64,000 nt of DNA, from positions 21,290 through 85,289 of the forward strand of contig NZ_LXYI01000031.1 in assembly GCF_001650875.1 (NCBI RefSeq), in the 5' to 3' direction. The stretch is from Sulfitobacter sp. EhC04 (lineage in GTDB: Bacteria; Pseudomonadota; Alphaproteobacteria; Rhodobacterales; Rhodobacteraceae). This document shows positions 54,687 to 63,998 of the stretch, one piece after another. Position numbers and translations under genes: made by a program. Numbering within the stretch: position 1 is the first letter of the stretch; every line of letters starts with the position of its first letter. The notes below the pieces were generated by a model, which had not been told where the DNA came from, searched no databases, and was given only the letters and a program-made list of their open reading frames with translations.

Positions 54687-57600
54687 ATGTCAGCCGATAC
54701 CGTCAACAGCCAGAAGCGCAGTGGCACAGTCCTCTTTGCCGATGTCGTGGGCTTTACATCCTTTGCCGAGAAAATCGGCGAAGAGATGGCGTTCGAGATG
54801 ATTCAGGATGTCACCGCCAAGATGCAGGCCGCCATCCACGCGCAGGATGGCACCATCGGCGAATTCCGCGGCGATGGCATCATGGCATTGTTCAGCGTGA
54901 CCGAAGGGCTTGAGGACGGCCCCCTGCGCGCCTGCCAGGCGGCGCTGGACATCCAGAAGGTAATTGCCGAAACCCAGACCGACATGACCAGCGCCTATGG
55001 TGCGGCGCCACAGGTCCGCGTGGGGCTGCACTGCGGGCCGCTGGTGGTGGGGGACGTGGGCCACCGGAACAAGGCGCATGTGACCATCATCGGGGACACC
55101 GCCAATGTCGCCTCGCGACTCGAAGGGCTGGCCGAGCCGGGACAGGTGCTGATCACCCGCGATCTTTTTGTGCTGGTCGAGGGGCAGGTCACCGTGCAGG
55201 ACCTTGGCCCGCACGAGGTCCGGGGCAAGGCACAGCCGGTGCGGATTTATGCCCTGACAGAGGTACGCCACCGGGTATCGCGGTTCGAAGCCTCCCGCTC
55301 GCGCGGGTTGTCGCGGCTGGTGGACCGCGATCTGGAACTGGCCCAGCTTGAGGATATATTTCAGCGCACGCTGGCCGGTCAGATCACCCTGGCTGGCATC
55401 CAGGGCGAACCGGGCATCGGCAAATCCCGGCTTGTGCACGAGTTCCAACAGACCCTGCCGCAGGACAAGGTGCGGGTGCTCAAGGGGGATTGCCGCGCAG
55501 ATGGCTCCACGGTGCCCTTCCTGCCCTTTGCCGATATCCTGCGCACGGCGCTGGACCTCGAAGCGCAATCCACGGCGGGCGAGACGGAAACGGCGGTGGA
55601 TGCCATGATCGCGCGGCTGGGGCTGGAACCGGACACAACCCGGTCCTACCTGATGGCGCTGCTGGGCAAATCCGGCGACGGCACGCCGATGCGCGGCGAG
55701 AGTGCCGACATGATCGGGGCACGCATCCGTCAGGTGATCATCGACCTGATCCTGAATGCCTGCCAGGAACGCCCCCTTGTGCTGATCGTGGAGGACCTGC
55801 ATTGGGCCGATCCCGGCACCTTGCAGATCATCGAGCGGCTGCTTTCGCTTGAAAACGACGTGCCGCTGATGATTCTGGGCACCTGCAGACCCAGCTTTCA
55901 GAAGGCCTGGCTGATGCACGCCCGCGCCACCCGCATCCTGCCCAAACCGATCAGCGAGGCGGCGGTGTCCGGCCTGATCAAGGCGGTGCTTGCCGGGTCC
56001 GGCCAAGCCGATCAATTGGCCGCCCTCGCGATAGAAAAGGCCGAAGGCAACCCGCTCTACGCCGAAGAAATCGCCAAGTTCCTGCTGCAACGCCAGGAAA
56101 GCATCGACGCGGGCGCGCCGCTGTCGGGGGACATCGTGCTGCCCACCAACCTGCAAAACATGGTGATGGCCCGCTTTGACAAGCTGGGTCCTTCCTGCCG
56201 CAAGCTGTTGCAGGCGGCCTCCGCCATCGGGCGGCGATTTGACGCCGAGATGGCGCATGGCATCGTATCCGGTGCCACGCCTTTCAATCCCGATCTTCTG
56301 GAGGACGCTGTCGCGGCAGAGGTCATTCTGCCCACCCGGACGGGATACCAGTTCAAACACGCGCTGGTGCAGGACGCGATCTATGACACGCTGCTGCGCG
56401 GCCAGCGGCGCGAACTGCATGCCAAGATCGCGCTGGCGCTGGAGCACCGTTTCTCCAACCGGGCCGAAGAGACGGCAGAGGCACTTGCCTACCACTTCGA
56501 CGAAGCCGAAATGCCGGCCAAGGCGGTGCCCCATCTGATTGCCGCCGGCACCCGCAACCTCAACCTGTTCTCGCTGGACGTGGCCGGCAATTCCTTTGCC
56601 CGCGCCTTTGAACTGACCGAGGAATTCAAACTGGACCCGGCTCCTGCCCTGATGGGAGAGCTTTTTTCAGGCTGGTTCGAGGTCCAGCAGTGGCGGGCGG
56701 AATTCGGGCGCATCGTCACCCTGTTCGAGACCCAGCGCGCGCGCGTCGACCGGATCGAGGGTCATCCGACCTATCCGCGCATCATGGCACTGGCCGGCAC
56801 CGCTTATTGCCAGAACAAGCATTTCAAATCCGCCGAAAAGCTGTTTGAGCAGGCCATCGACATCGGCGAACGCACCGGCGACGACGACGCAATCACCCAT
56901 GGCTGCCTTGGTCTGATGGTCATGCACTGCTCTGCCCCCGGTCCGGGATATTGGGACAAGGTGCGCGCGTTGAGCGCACGGATCAACGACCTGTGGGGCG
57001 AAAACGCACAGCCCTATTACCGCACCTACCTCGAATTCTACGAAACCTGGAGCCATTCGATCAGGGGCGATATCGACCAGGCGCTGGAGGAAGGGCAAAG
57101 GCTCTATGACTTCGGCAAGGCCGAGAACTTCCCCGGCGCGGTCGGCTATGGTGCGATCTGCATGGCCTTCAACGAGGCCTATTCAGAGAACTTCGATGCC
57201 GCGATCCGCCATGCCAGCGAAGGGGCCGCAGCCGCAGGCGGCAAGGTCGACCAGATGGTCAGCCTGGGGCTCAAGGGGCTGTCGATGGTCATGAACGGCG
57301 ACCCCGAGGGCGGAGAGAAACTGCTGAACGCGGTCTATCAGGATGGTTTGCAGCTCGAATACCGCGGTGTTGCCAACATCGTCGATGGCCCCATCGGGTT
57401 GGCCAAGGCCCTGCGCGGCGACCTGGGCGGCGGCGTGGCCTGGATACGGGACGCCATCGACCGCGCGCTCGACGTGGGCAACAGCCACGGCGCTGCGATG
57501 TCGCATATCTCGCTCGGGACCATCTATCTGATGCTGGCACGGGGCGATGAAAAGCCCAATCTCGGCATGCTGGCCCGGAACGCGATGTTCCTGCTGCGCG

Positions 57601-57842
57601 AGGCCCCCTTTGCCAAAAGCCGCGCGCTGGCGCATTTCGAACAGGCGCTGAACATGGGCCGCGAGGTCGGCATGACCGGCGTGATCGCGCAGGCGCTGCA
57701 CGGCAAGGGCATGGTACTGCTGTCAAAACGCAAGAAGGACGCGGCCAGAACCGCGCTTGAAGAGGCGCGGACCGCCGTGGGCCAGATCCGCTGGTCGCTG
57801 ATGGAAAACCGGATCAGAGATGACCTGGCCGCAATCGGCTGA
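54687..57842 (+). CDS. Class III adenylate/guanylate cyclase with AAA-like ATPase and repeat domain
   Basis: 1051 residues. The N-terminal cyclase domain (about 10-190) has metal-binding Asp19 (LFADVVGF) and Asp63 (RGDGIMALF) and the GDTANVASRL block with transition-state Asn and Arg, so it should be active. A P-loop ATPase domain (about 210-480) has GEPGIGKSRL and LVLIVEDLHWAD. The rest is TPR-like helices. Such proteins make cyclic nucleotides under control of their ATPase/TPR part. An ATG seven codons upstream is an alternative start. It follows the catalase-like gene by about 130 bases, same strand. Confidence 0.9.
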   Translation: MSADTVNSQKRSGTVLFADVVGFTSFAEKIGEEMAFEMIQDVTAKMQAAIHAQDGTIGEFRGDGIMALFSVTEGLEDGPLRACQAALDIQKVIAETQTDMTSAYGAAPQVRVGLHCGPLVVGDVGHRNKAHVTIIGDTANVASRLEGLAEPGQVLITRDLFVLVEGQVTVQDLGPHEVRGKAQPVRIYALTEVRHRVSRFEASRSRGLSRLVDRDLELAQLEDIFQRTLAGQITLAGIQGEPGIGKSRLVHEFQQTLPQDKVRVLKGDCRADGSTVPFLPFADILRTALDLEAQSTAGETETAVDAMIARLGLEPDTTRSYLMALLGKSGDGTPMRGESADMIGARIRQVIIDLILNACQERPLVLIVEDLHWADPGTLQIIERLLSLENDVPLMILGTCRPSFQKAWLMHARATRILPKPISEAAVSGLIKAVLAGSGQADQLAALAIEKAEGNPLYAEEIAKFLLQRQESIDAGAPLSGDIVLPTNLQNMVMARFDKLGPSCRKLLQAASAIGRRFDAEMAHGIVSGATPFNPDLLEDAVAAEVILPTRTGYQFKHALVQDAIYDTLLRGQRRELHAKIALALEHRFSNRAEETAEALAYHFDEAEMPAKAVPHLIAAGTRNLNLFSLDVAGNSFARAFELTEEFKLDPAPALMGELFSGWFEVQQWRAEFGRIVTLFETQRARVDRIEGHPTYPRIMALAGTAYCQNKHFKSAEKLFEQAIDIGERTGDDDAITHGCLGLMVMHCSAPGPGYWDKVRALSARINDLWGENAQPYYRTYLEFYETWSHSIRGDIDQALEEGQRLYDFGKAENFPGAVGYGAICMAFNEAYSENFDAAIRHASEGAAAAGGKVDQMVSLGLKGLSMVMNGDPEGGEKLLNAVYQDGLQLEYRGVANIVDGPIGLAKALRGDLGGGVAWIRDAIDRALDVGNSHGAAMSHISLGTIYLMLARGDEKPNLGMLARNAMFLLREAPFAKSRALAHFEQALNMGREVGMTGVIAQALHGKGMVLLSKRKKDAARTALEEARTAVGQIRWSLMENRIRDDLAAIG

Positions 57843-57868
57843 TGTGCTGCAATCACGGGGCTGAGCCC

Positions 57869-58255
57869 TCAGCCCCAGACCACCACCGCCCAGAGCATTG
57901 CAACATAGGTCAACTGATGCATCATCTGATCCACCCCGAAGGCATGCCAGTACCCGGCCTGATCCGGCCCCTTGCCAGAGCTTTCCGCATGACGGCCCTT
58001 GATCCAGTCGATGTGGAAATGCGCCACCCCTTCGGCCAGAAAGATCACCAGCGCCAGCATTGGCCCTACCCCGACCAGCAAAAGCGCCACCAGCGACAGC
58101 CCCGTATGGACACCCGCATGCTGAACCCGGCCCAGATGCAGATAGCGCGCCCGGTCTGACAACATGCGCGGTGTCTGCAAAAAATAATCCGCAAACAGGT
58201 GCTTTACCTGTAGAAGGGTCAGCAGAAGCAGCACCATTTGCATTTCAATCGTCAC
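57869..58255 (-). CDS. DUF3307 family membrane protein
   Basis: 128 residues with four hydrophobic helices. The first contains LLTLLQVKHLFADYFLQTPRM, the DUF3307 opening, with HAGVHTGLSL and HFHIDWIKGRHAE following. The start codon is GTG with AGGAGAG upstream. Function unknown. It is convergent with the cyclase gene and divergent from the ABC-like gene over 92 bases, an odd single reverse gene between two apparently linked genes. Confidence 0.85.
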   Translation of the reverse strand: MTIEMQMVLLLLTLLQVKHLFADYFLQTPRMLSDRARYLHLGRVQHAGVHTGLSLVALLLVGVGPMLALVIFLAEGVAHFHIDWIKGRHAESSGKGPDQAGYWHAFGVDQMMHQLTYVAMLWAVVVWG

Positions 58256-58347
58256 AGAATTCTCTCCTAGGTGGTAACAGCTTAGGATCTGGGTCCATTA
58301 ATTCCCTACAGTCAGCCCTCCCGCAACCGCAAATGATTTGATCTGAT

Positions 58348-61300
58348 GTGGGCTGTCTTGCTACCAATTACGCAGGATATTGCCCTGCAAGAAACCCGCC
58401 CGCCTTCAAACTAAAGTGGATATTTCCAATCGAACGCTCCCTGTTCTCCTTCATCTGGAAGTATTCAAAACGCGATCAGCTTGTCCTGCTGCTGGTCACG
58501 CTGACACTGTTTCCACTGCTCTACCTGACGCTTGAACTGCCCAAACGCATCATCAACGATGCCATCGGTGCCTCTTCTGACCGGGTCGAGGCACTGGGAT
58601 ACGAGATCGGCCAGGTCCCCTTCCTGATGATCCTCTGCGGGCTGTTCCTGATCTCCGTGCTGCTGCACGGGATCATGAAGATGCGCATCAACACCATGAA
58701 AGGCGTGCTGTCGGAACGGTTGCTCAGACGGCTGCGCTATACGCTGATTGCGCGCATCCTGCGCTTTCCGGCCCCCTATTTCGAACGCACCAGTCAGGGT
58801 GAACTGGTCTCCATGGTCACGTCAGAGGCCGAACCGATGGGCGGGCTGATGGGCGATGCGGTGGCCCAGCCGGTGCTGCAGGCCGGGCAGATGCTGACCA
58901 TCCTCGCCTTCCTATTCCTGCAAAGCGTGGCCTTTGGCCTGGCGGCCTGCGCGCTGATCCCGCTTCAGGCCTGGCTGATCCCGCGCTTGCAGCGGCGCAT
59001 CAACCTGCTGAACAAGAGCCGCGTGATCGAGGTGCGGGCACTGGCCGCCGAGATCGGCGAAAGCGCCGCAGGGGCCGCGACGCTGCGCACCAATGGCGGC
59101 TGGCGCTACCGGCTGGCGCTGATCTCGGACCGTCTGGGCCAGCTTTACGTGATCCGCTTCGAGATCTTCCAGAAGAAGTTCTTCATGAAGTTTCTCAACA
59201 ACTTCATCGGCCAGCTGACCCCGTTTTTCTTTTACAGCATCGGCGGATACCTTGCCATCACGGGCGACATCACCGTGGGTGCCCTTGTTGCCGCCCTTGC
59301 CGCCTACAAGGATCTGGCGAGCCCCTGGAAGGAACTGCTGGCCTATTACAACCAGTCACAGGACATGGCCGTGCGCTGGGAGACGATCACCGAAAGGTTC
59401 GCCCCCCCAGACATGATCGACGACCGGCTGTTCGATGGCTTCCCCGAGGATCTGCCGTCCCTTGCGGGCGATCTGGAACTCAATGCCGTCTCGGTGGGCG
59501 ATGCGGAAGGCAACACCGTGCTGGACAGCATCACCGCCACCTTCCCCAAAGGCAGCACCGTCGCGATCAGCGCCCCCAGCGAAGAGGACCGCCGGGCGCT
59601 GGCGGCGCTGCTGACCCGCGAGGTGATGCCGATCACCGGCAGCGTCACACTTGCCGGTCACGCATTCGACCAGTTACATCAGGCCACGATTGCAGCGCGG
59701 ATCGGCTATGCCTCCTCGAAGCCGGTGCTGTTTCAGGGCAACCTGGGCGAAAACATCAACATGGCGCTGCGCCGCGCGCCCCATGCCCAACCCGAAGACA
59801 CCCGCGCCTTTGAAAGCCTGCGCACGGGCAACAGCACCGACCCGGTCGCGGCGGACTGGCTGGACATGTCCGCCAGCGGGGCCGCCGATTTTGCCGAGCT
59901 CAGCGCCTGGTGGATGCGTCTGGTGCGCGGCATGGGGATCGAAGACACGCTGTTCCGCCGTGCGATGGAACAACGGCTCGATAGTGCCGCGCACCCCGAT
60001 CTTGCCGCCGCCCTCGCCGCATTGCGCGCGCCCCTGGCAGAGGCCATCGCGGCAGCGGACCTGTCCGGCCAGATCAGCTTTTTCGACCCGCAGGAGTATA
60101 CCACCACGCTCGCGGTGGCGGAAAACCTGCTGTTCGCCACCCCCCGCGTCCCGGTCACGGCGGCGCTGCTGGCAGAGCAGACAGATTTCATGGACCTTCT
60201 CGGGCAGTTGCAACTTGAACAGGACCTGCTGCATCTTGCCGCCGACCTTGTCGAACTGCTGCGCCAGATTTTCGGCCACGACGGCACCGATCACCCGCTG
60301 TTCCGAAAGCTGGGGCTGGACCCGGAGACCTATGGTGCGGCGCTGGACCTGTTGCCGCGCCACAAACGTGCCGAACCGCTGAGCATTGAACAAAAGGCGC
60401 AACTGCTGGCGGTGCCTTTTGTGATCCCGGCGGAAAAGATCGGCACCGCCTTCCCGCAGGACATCATCAACCGCGTGCTGCAGATGCGCGACCGGCATGG
60501 TGCTGCCCTGCGTGACAGCATGGCCGGGGTGTTCCAGCCGCTGGACATCGCCACCCCGATCGAGGGGATGACCGTGCTGGAGAACGTCCTGTTCGGCAAG
60601 ATCCGCGACGGCAGCGAAAGCGATGCCATCCAGGCCCTTGTGACAAAGCACCTGCGCGAGGCCGGGCTGGAAAGCGCGGTGCTGCATCTGCTCTTTGACC
60701 TGCCGCTCAGCATCGGCGGCGCGAACCTGCCCGCGCAACTCAGCGAGCCGCTGGCGCTGAGCCGCGCCGCGATCAAACGCCCCGATGTGCTGGTGCTGGA
60801 CAATGTGCTGGCCAGCTATGGGGCAGACCAGAGGCACGGTCTGCACGACCGCCTGCGCAGCCTGCTGCCCGATACGACCATCATCTGCCTGTCCGCCGGT
60901 TTCGAGGACAGCGAGAAATTTGATCGTCGCTTTGTCGTGCAACAGGGTCGGCTGTCATCACTGGCAGGGCAGGTCGAGGACACCGCCGATCAGACCGTCA
61001 GCGCCGATCTGTCACGCAAACTGCGCGCCCTTGAACGCACCGATCTTTTTGCCGGGCTTGAGCGCAAGCAGTTGCGCCTGCTTGCCTTCGGCGCGCGCTG
61101 GTACGACGCCAAGGCGGGCGATTACGTGTTCCGCAAGGACGATGATCCGGGCGACGGCGCATATCTCATCCTGTCGGGCGAGGCCGACCTGCTGTTGCCG
61201 CAGGAAGGGGCCGAAGACCGGCTGATCACCACCTCCGGTCCAGGGGCATTGGTGGGCGAATTGGGCCTGATCCGCAACGTCCCCCGCGCCCTGGACATGC

Positions 61301-61416
61301 GCGCCGCCTCGGACCTCTCCTGCCTGCGCATCGGCGCGGAGGAATTCCTCGCCGTGGTCGAAAACGACGCAGGCACTGCCTACAAGATCCTGCAGGTCGT
61401 CGCAGGGTACGTCTGA
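58348..61416 (+). CDS. ABC-exporter-like protein with degenerate ATPase and C-terminal cNMP-binding domain
   Basis: 1022 residues. A transmembrane domain (about 40-340) of the exporter type has RYTLIARILRFPAPYFERTSQGELVSMVTSEAE in outline. A nucleotide-binding domain begins at about 375, but the Walker A site reads APSEEDRRA with no GKS/T, the Walker B end is VLVLDN without Glu, the signature is LSEPL for LSGGQ, and the switch His is absent. About 270 residues are inserted after the Q-loop region. The C-terminal cNMP domain (about 895-1010) keeps VGELGLIRNVPRA, the Glu and Arg that hold cyclic nucleotide. GTG is the first possible start. It was probably once an exporter and is now a cNMP-responsive membrane protein (inference). 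Confidence 0.85.
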   Translation: MGCLATNYAGYCPARNPPAFKLKWIFPIERSLFSFIWKYSKRDQLVLLLVTLTLFPLLYLTLELPKRIINDAIGASSDRVEALGYEIGQVPFLMILCGLFLISVLLHGIMKMRINTMKGVLSERLLRRLRYTLIARILRFPAPYFERTSQGELVSMVTSEAEPMGGLMGDAVAQPVLQAGQMLTILAFLFLQSVAFGLAACALIPLQAWLIPRLQRRINLLNKSRVIEVRALAAEIGESAAGAATLRTNGGWRYRLALISDRLGQLYVIRFEIFQKKFFMKFLNNFIGQLTPFFFYSIGGYLAITGDITVGALVAALAAYKDLASPWKELLAYYNQSQDMAVRWETITERFAPPDMIDDRLFDGFPEDLPSLAGDLELNAVSVGDAEGNTVLDSITATFPKGSTVAISAPSEEDRRALAALLTREVMPITGSVTLAGHAFDQLHQATIAARIGYASSKPVLFQGNLGENINMALRRAPHAQPEDTRAFESLRTGNSTDPVAADWLDMSASGAADFAELSAWWMRLVRGMGIEDTLFRRAMEQRLDSAAHPDLAAALAALRAPLAEAIAAADLSGQISFFDPQEYTTTLAVAENLLFATPRVPVTAALLAEQTDFMDLLGQLQLEQDLLHLAADLVELLRQIFGHDGTDHPLFRKLGLDPETYGAALDLLPRHKRAEPLSIEQKAQLLAVPFVIPAEKIGTAFPQDIINRVLQMRDRHGAALRDSMAGVFQPLDIATPIEGMTVLENVLFGKIRDGSESDAIQALVTKHLREAGLESAVLHLLFDLPLSIGGANLPAQLSEPLALSRAAIKRPDVLVLDNVLASYGADQRHGLHDRLRSLLPDTTIICLSAGFEDSEKFDRRFVVQQGRLSSLAGQVEDTADQTVSADLSRKLRALERTDLFAGLERKQLRLLAFGARWYDAKAGDYVFRKDDDPGDGAYLILSGEADLLLPQEGAEDRLITTSGPGALVGELGLIRNVPRALDMRAASDLSCLRIGAEEFLAVVENDAGTAYKILQVVAGYV

Positions 61417-61670
61417 TGCCGGTCTTAACAGCGCCTTGAAAGGGGTTTCATTCGCTTTCGGGAGGGGCGGGAATGGGTCCCGGCATGACGCCGTGCGCTT
61501 GTTTTTTTCAGTGTCGGTTACAGACGCGCTGCTGGTTGGTAATAACGAAACGCTGCTTCAATGCCTGCGCTTTGAGACGACCCTCTTCCTTTGAATCAGC
61601 CGCAAGCCTGAAAGCCAATGCCTTCGGAAACAGAATGTGGATTGAGCGGAGGGCGCACAAAACAGAAGGG

Positions 61671-61704
61671 CCCTAATTTATTGAAGTAAAACAATAATTT
61701 AGGG
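61671..61704 (-). repeat. A/T-rich 13-bp inverted repeat at the 3' side of tRNA-Ser
   Basis: CCCTAATTTATTG and CAATAATTTAGGG are complementary at 12 of 13 positions around an eight-base loop. It begins five bases beyond the CCA end of the tRNA. It could help end or process the tRNA transcript, or mark the edge of inserted DNA. Composition is unlike flanking genes. Confidence 0.6.
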
Positions 61705-61708
61705 TTTC

Positions 61709-61798
61709 TGGCGGAGACGAAGGGATTCGAACCCTCGAGACCCTTCCGGGCCTACTCCCTTAGCAGGGGAGCGCCTTCGACCACTCGGCCACGTCTCC
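61709..61798 (-). tRNA. tRNA-Ser (anticodon GCT)
   Basis: 90 nucleotides including an encoded CCA. Acceptor arms GGAGACG/CGTCTCC pair perfectly with discriminator G, a Ser identity base. The anticodon loop CTGCTAA is closed by TCCCC/GGGGA-type pairing, and a long variable arm of the class II type is present. The T-loop is GGTTCGAATCC. It reads AGC and AGT codons. Confidence 0.95.
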
Positions 61799-62079
61799 GC
61801 GGACGGGTATAGCCGCGCAAGCTTAGGAGATACAAGGGAAAATTCGCCTTCTTGCCTGAATACCGCTTCGGCGCCTCAAACCCTTGAAATGGCACGGGAA
61901 GGCACAGGAAAGCACCCGTTGTGGGCAAGATTTGGTCAACCGAAAAAACCGCCGAGTCCGCGGCGCCAACCGTTTTGGTTCGCCAATCACCAAAAGCCAG
62001 CTCTCACATCCGCACTTGCGGAGACCACATTTTTGCCTCTGCGGTATCGACCCAATCTCCTGGCACAGGAGATGCACCA

Positions 62080-62571
62080 ATGATCATCCAGAACGACCAA
62101 CGACGAGGCCCAGAGCCGATTACCACCCGAGAGGCCCAAGCTTGGCTTTGCATTGGGCCGGACAAGGGTCGCGACTTCTGGGAAACCCAGCGGTGGTCAA
62201 CACACCAGGAATTGTTCTGGGAGGACCTTTGGATGCTCATTGGCCTCGCTCCGTGTCAGCCCTCAGCCTTTATCGAAGAGCTGAAGCGGCCACTTTGGGA
62301 GACGAAAAAAGTGGCAGAATATATTTCAAAAACTCCGAAGGTAGTCGCCGCGTGGCACAAAAAGAGCACTTACCCCACCGGTTTTTCCTCTCCGGCGCTG
62401 GTCGTGGGGCCGCGGAAGAAGCTGTGGCTGCCCATTGAAGTCGAGGCCTATCGGCACGGGCAACATTTTACCCAGATAGCAAAAAGCATACGGCGCCGGC
62501 GCGGACAGGAAAGCCCGCGTCTTCGACAAACAACGGAGCCTCTTGTGACGCTTGACCCACTTACCGAATGA
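62080..62571 (+). CDS. Excisionase/AlpA-like DNA-binding protein (tentative)
   Basis: 163 residues starting MIIQNDQRRGPEPITTREAQ with AGGAG eight bases before the ATG. A central region (KKVAEYISKTPKVVAAWHKK ... FSSPALVVGPRKKLWLPIEVEAY) has the layout of a winged helix-turn-helix excisionase or AlpA regulator: helix, turn, recognition helix, then a hairpin with a basic strand. The tail is Arg-rich (IRRRRGQ). It lies just before an integrase-like gene, in lower-G+C DNA beside a tRNA gene, fitting a recombination directionality factor. Confidence 0.45.
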   Translation: MIIQNDQRRGPEPITTREAQAWLCIGPDKGRDFWETQRWSTHQELFWEDLWMLIGLAPCQPSAFIEELKRPLWETKKVAEYISKTPKVVAAWHKKSTYPTGFSSPALVVGPRKKLWLPIEVEAYRHGQHFTQIAKSIRRRRGQESPRLRQTTEPLVTLDPLTE

Positions 62572-62632
62572 CACGGTGGCTTCGTGCCGCCGGAAATTGG
62601 CCAATATTCTTGCTGATCGAGGAACTAAGAAC

Positions 62633-62653
62633 AAGGAACAAGGAACAAGGAAC
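62633..62653 (+). repeat. Three tandem AAGGAAC heptamers in a leader
   Basis: Three exact copies of AAGGAAC, preceded by similar AGAAC, end four bases before the ATG of the integrase-like gene. Each contains a Shine-Dalgarno-like AAGGA; the last is best spaced. Slippage in the array would change spacing of the upstream copies only. Confidence 0.75.
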
Positions 62654-62657
62654 AGAC

Positions 62658-63998
62658 ATGTTTCAAACCATCGAAGAAGCCTACGAACAGCATGCCCGCG
62701 ATGTCGAGTTTGTTTCTAGTACCGAAGCCCAAGCCACGATGGCGATGGTGATCGATTTGCTCGATGAAGAGATCTCAGCAGGCGAGGCGAAGAGCTCGAG
62801 AGAACGGGCCAAGACAGCACTGAACACCCTTCTAAAGGCATACAACCAATCGCCGGAAACAACAGCTCTTTCCTTGGAGTGGTTTGATAAACATTTCCAT
62901 TACGACGGCTGGAGCCCTACCCGGCTGCCCAACCTTTCACAAAAAAACGTATCGCGACTATCGAAAGCGCGCCCGCGAAGCCATTTCCCGGACGACTGGA
63001 GAAACCGCAAGACGCAGACATCTAAAAGCGCCGTCCGATCAGTGGAACGACCTCGAATCCGAACTCCGCAAGATTCCCTTTTTTATTAATACGCCTCAAG
63101 AACTGATTCCTTTCACCTCGGCTCTTCCCCGACGCGCCCGTGAAAGAAACTTACTACCACCCCACCTGTCCAACGACATTCTGAAAGATCTCGTAAAGGG
63201 GGCACCTAATGGTGAAAGAAAAAGTCTCAGGAACGCCGCTCGACGCATTCACAGGTTACAGAACGATCCTAAGACGGCAGAAATTTTCAGCTTCTTTTCC
63301 CCAATCCGATCGAGCCCATTAAGGCGGAACCCCGGAAGAGCTTGACGGTGCCGGAACACTTTTGTCTGGAGATCGACGACATGGTCGAAATGTCGTCTCG
63401 TGTGCACTACGTCAGAATCAAAAAGTATTGGGAGTGCTATTCCGAGGGAACGCAAGCTGTCCATCGCAACATTCTTCGCCGTATCGTGTCAGCTATGATC
63501 AAATCGGGTGTTTTGGACCCAACTGCGAATAGCTGCCTCTCCGCACTTCAGGATGAAAATACAGTCGCGGCCGCTCTCGACTTTGTCCATAACCGAGCTT
63601 GCTTAGGCGACCTCGCATGGAGCACTGCCAAGATCACGGCGACCCACTTGCCTTGCATTCTGGAGCGCAACGGAATTCATTTGCCTAATTTGCGGGCCAT
63701 GATCGCGGAAGTCAAAGAGTTCCGCCACAATGCGACTGAGGGCGAAATGCCCGAGGAGGCCAAGGAGTTCTGTCGCGCGTTGATAGAACGACCGACGATG
63801 CTGGCCGACTTTGGCACTGCACACCTTGCTCTTCGGACGGAGGCCGATAGCATAATATGTCGAGCGCGCGCTGAGAAGCGCCGAATGACGGCCCTCGAAA
63901 AAGCCCATGTTCGGCAACTCGGAACTGTCGCGTTGTTTTGCGCGATTGAGACTGGATGGACCTGTCACGCTTTAGTGCCGCCCCAAGTGCTCGTTTAG
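62658..63998 (+). pseudogene. Integrase-like gene, frame-disrupted, N-terminal part
   Basis: The gene reads MFQTIEEAYEQHARDVEF... to LPNLSQK in one frame. After an A7 run (62941-62947) the natural continuation KTYRDYRKRAREA is in the next frame. Near a TTTTCCCC tract (about 63295-63302) the text returns to the first frame as FPNPIEPIKAEPRKSLTV and runs to about 63950. The composite resembles the long N-terminal part of tyrosine integrases (many short helices, ILRRIVSAMIKSGVLDP, RRMTALEKAHVRQLGTVALFCAIE). Catalytic residues would lie beyond the window. The stop at 63998 may reflect a further change. Alternatives are sequencing error in homopolymers or an unrelated element protein. Confidence 0.5.

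Noticed and set aside
54690..56534. Long leftward open frame opposite the cyclase gene (over 600 codons)
   Set aside because: No motif or ribosome site; the plus strand encodes cyclase and P-loop motifs over the same DNA.
58348..61416. Call as an ordinary active ABC exporter
   Set aside because: Walker A Lys, Walker B Glu, signature and switch His are all missing in the aligned positions.
61473..61676. 67-codon rightward frame between the ABC-like gene and tRNA-Ser
   Set aside because: Cys/Arg-rich with no ribosome site or family resemblance; the stretch probably holds no gene.
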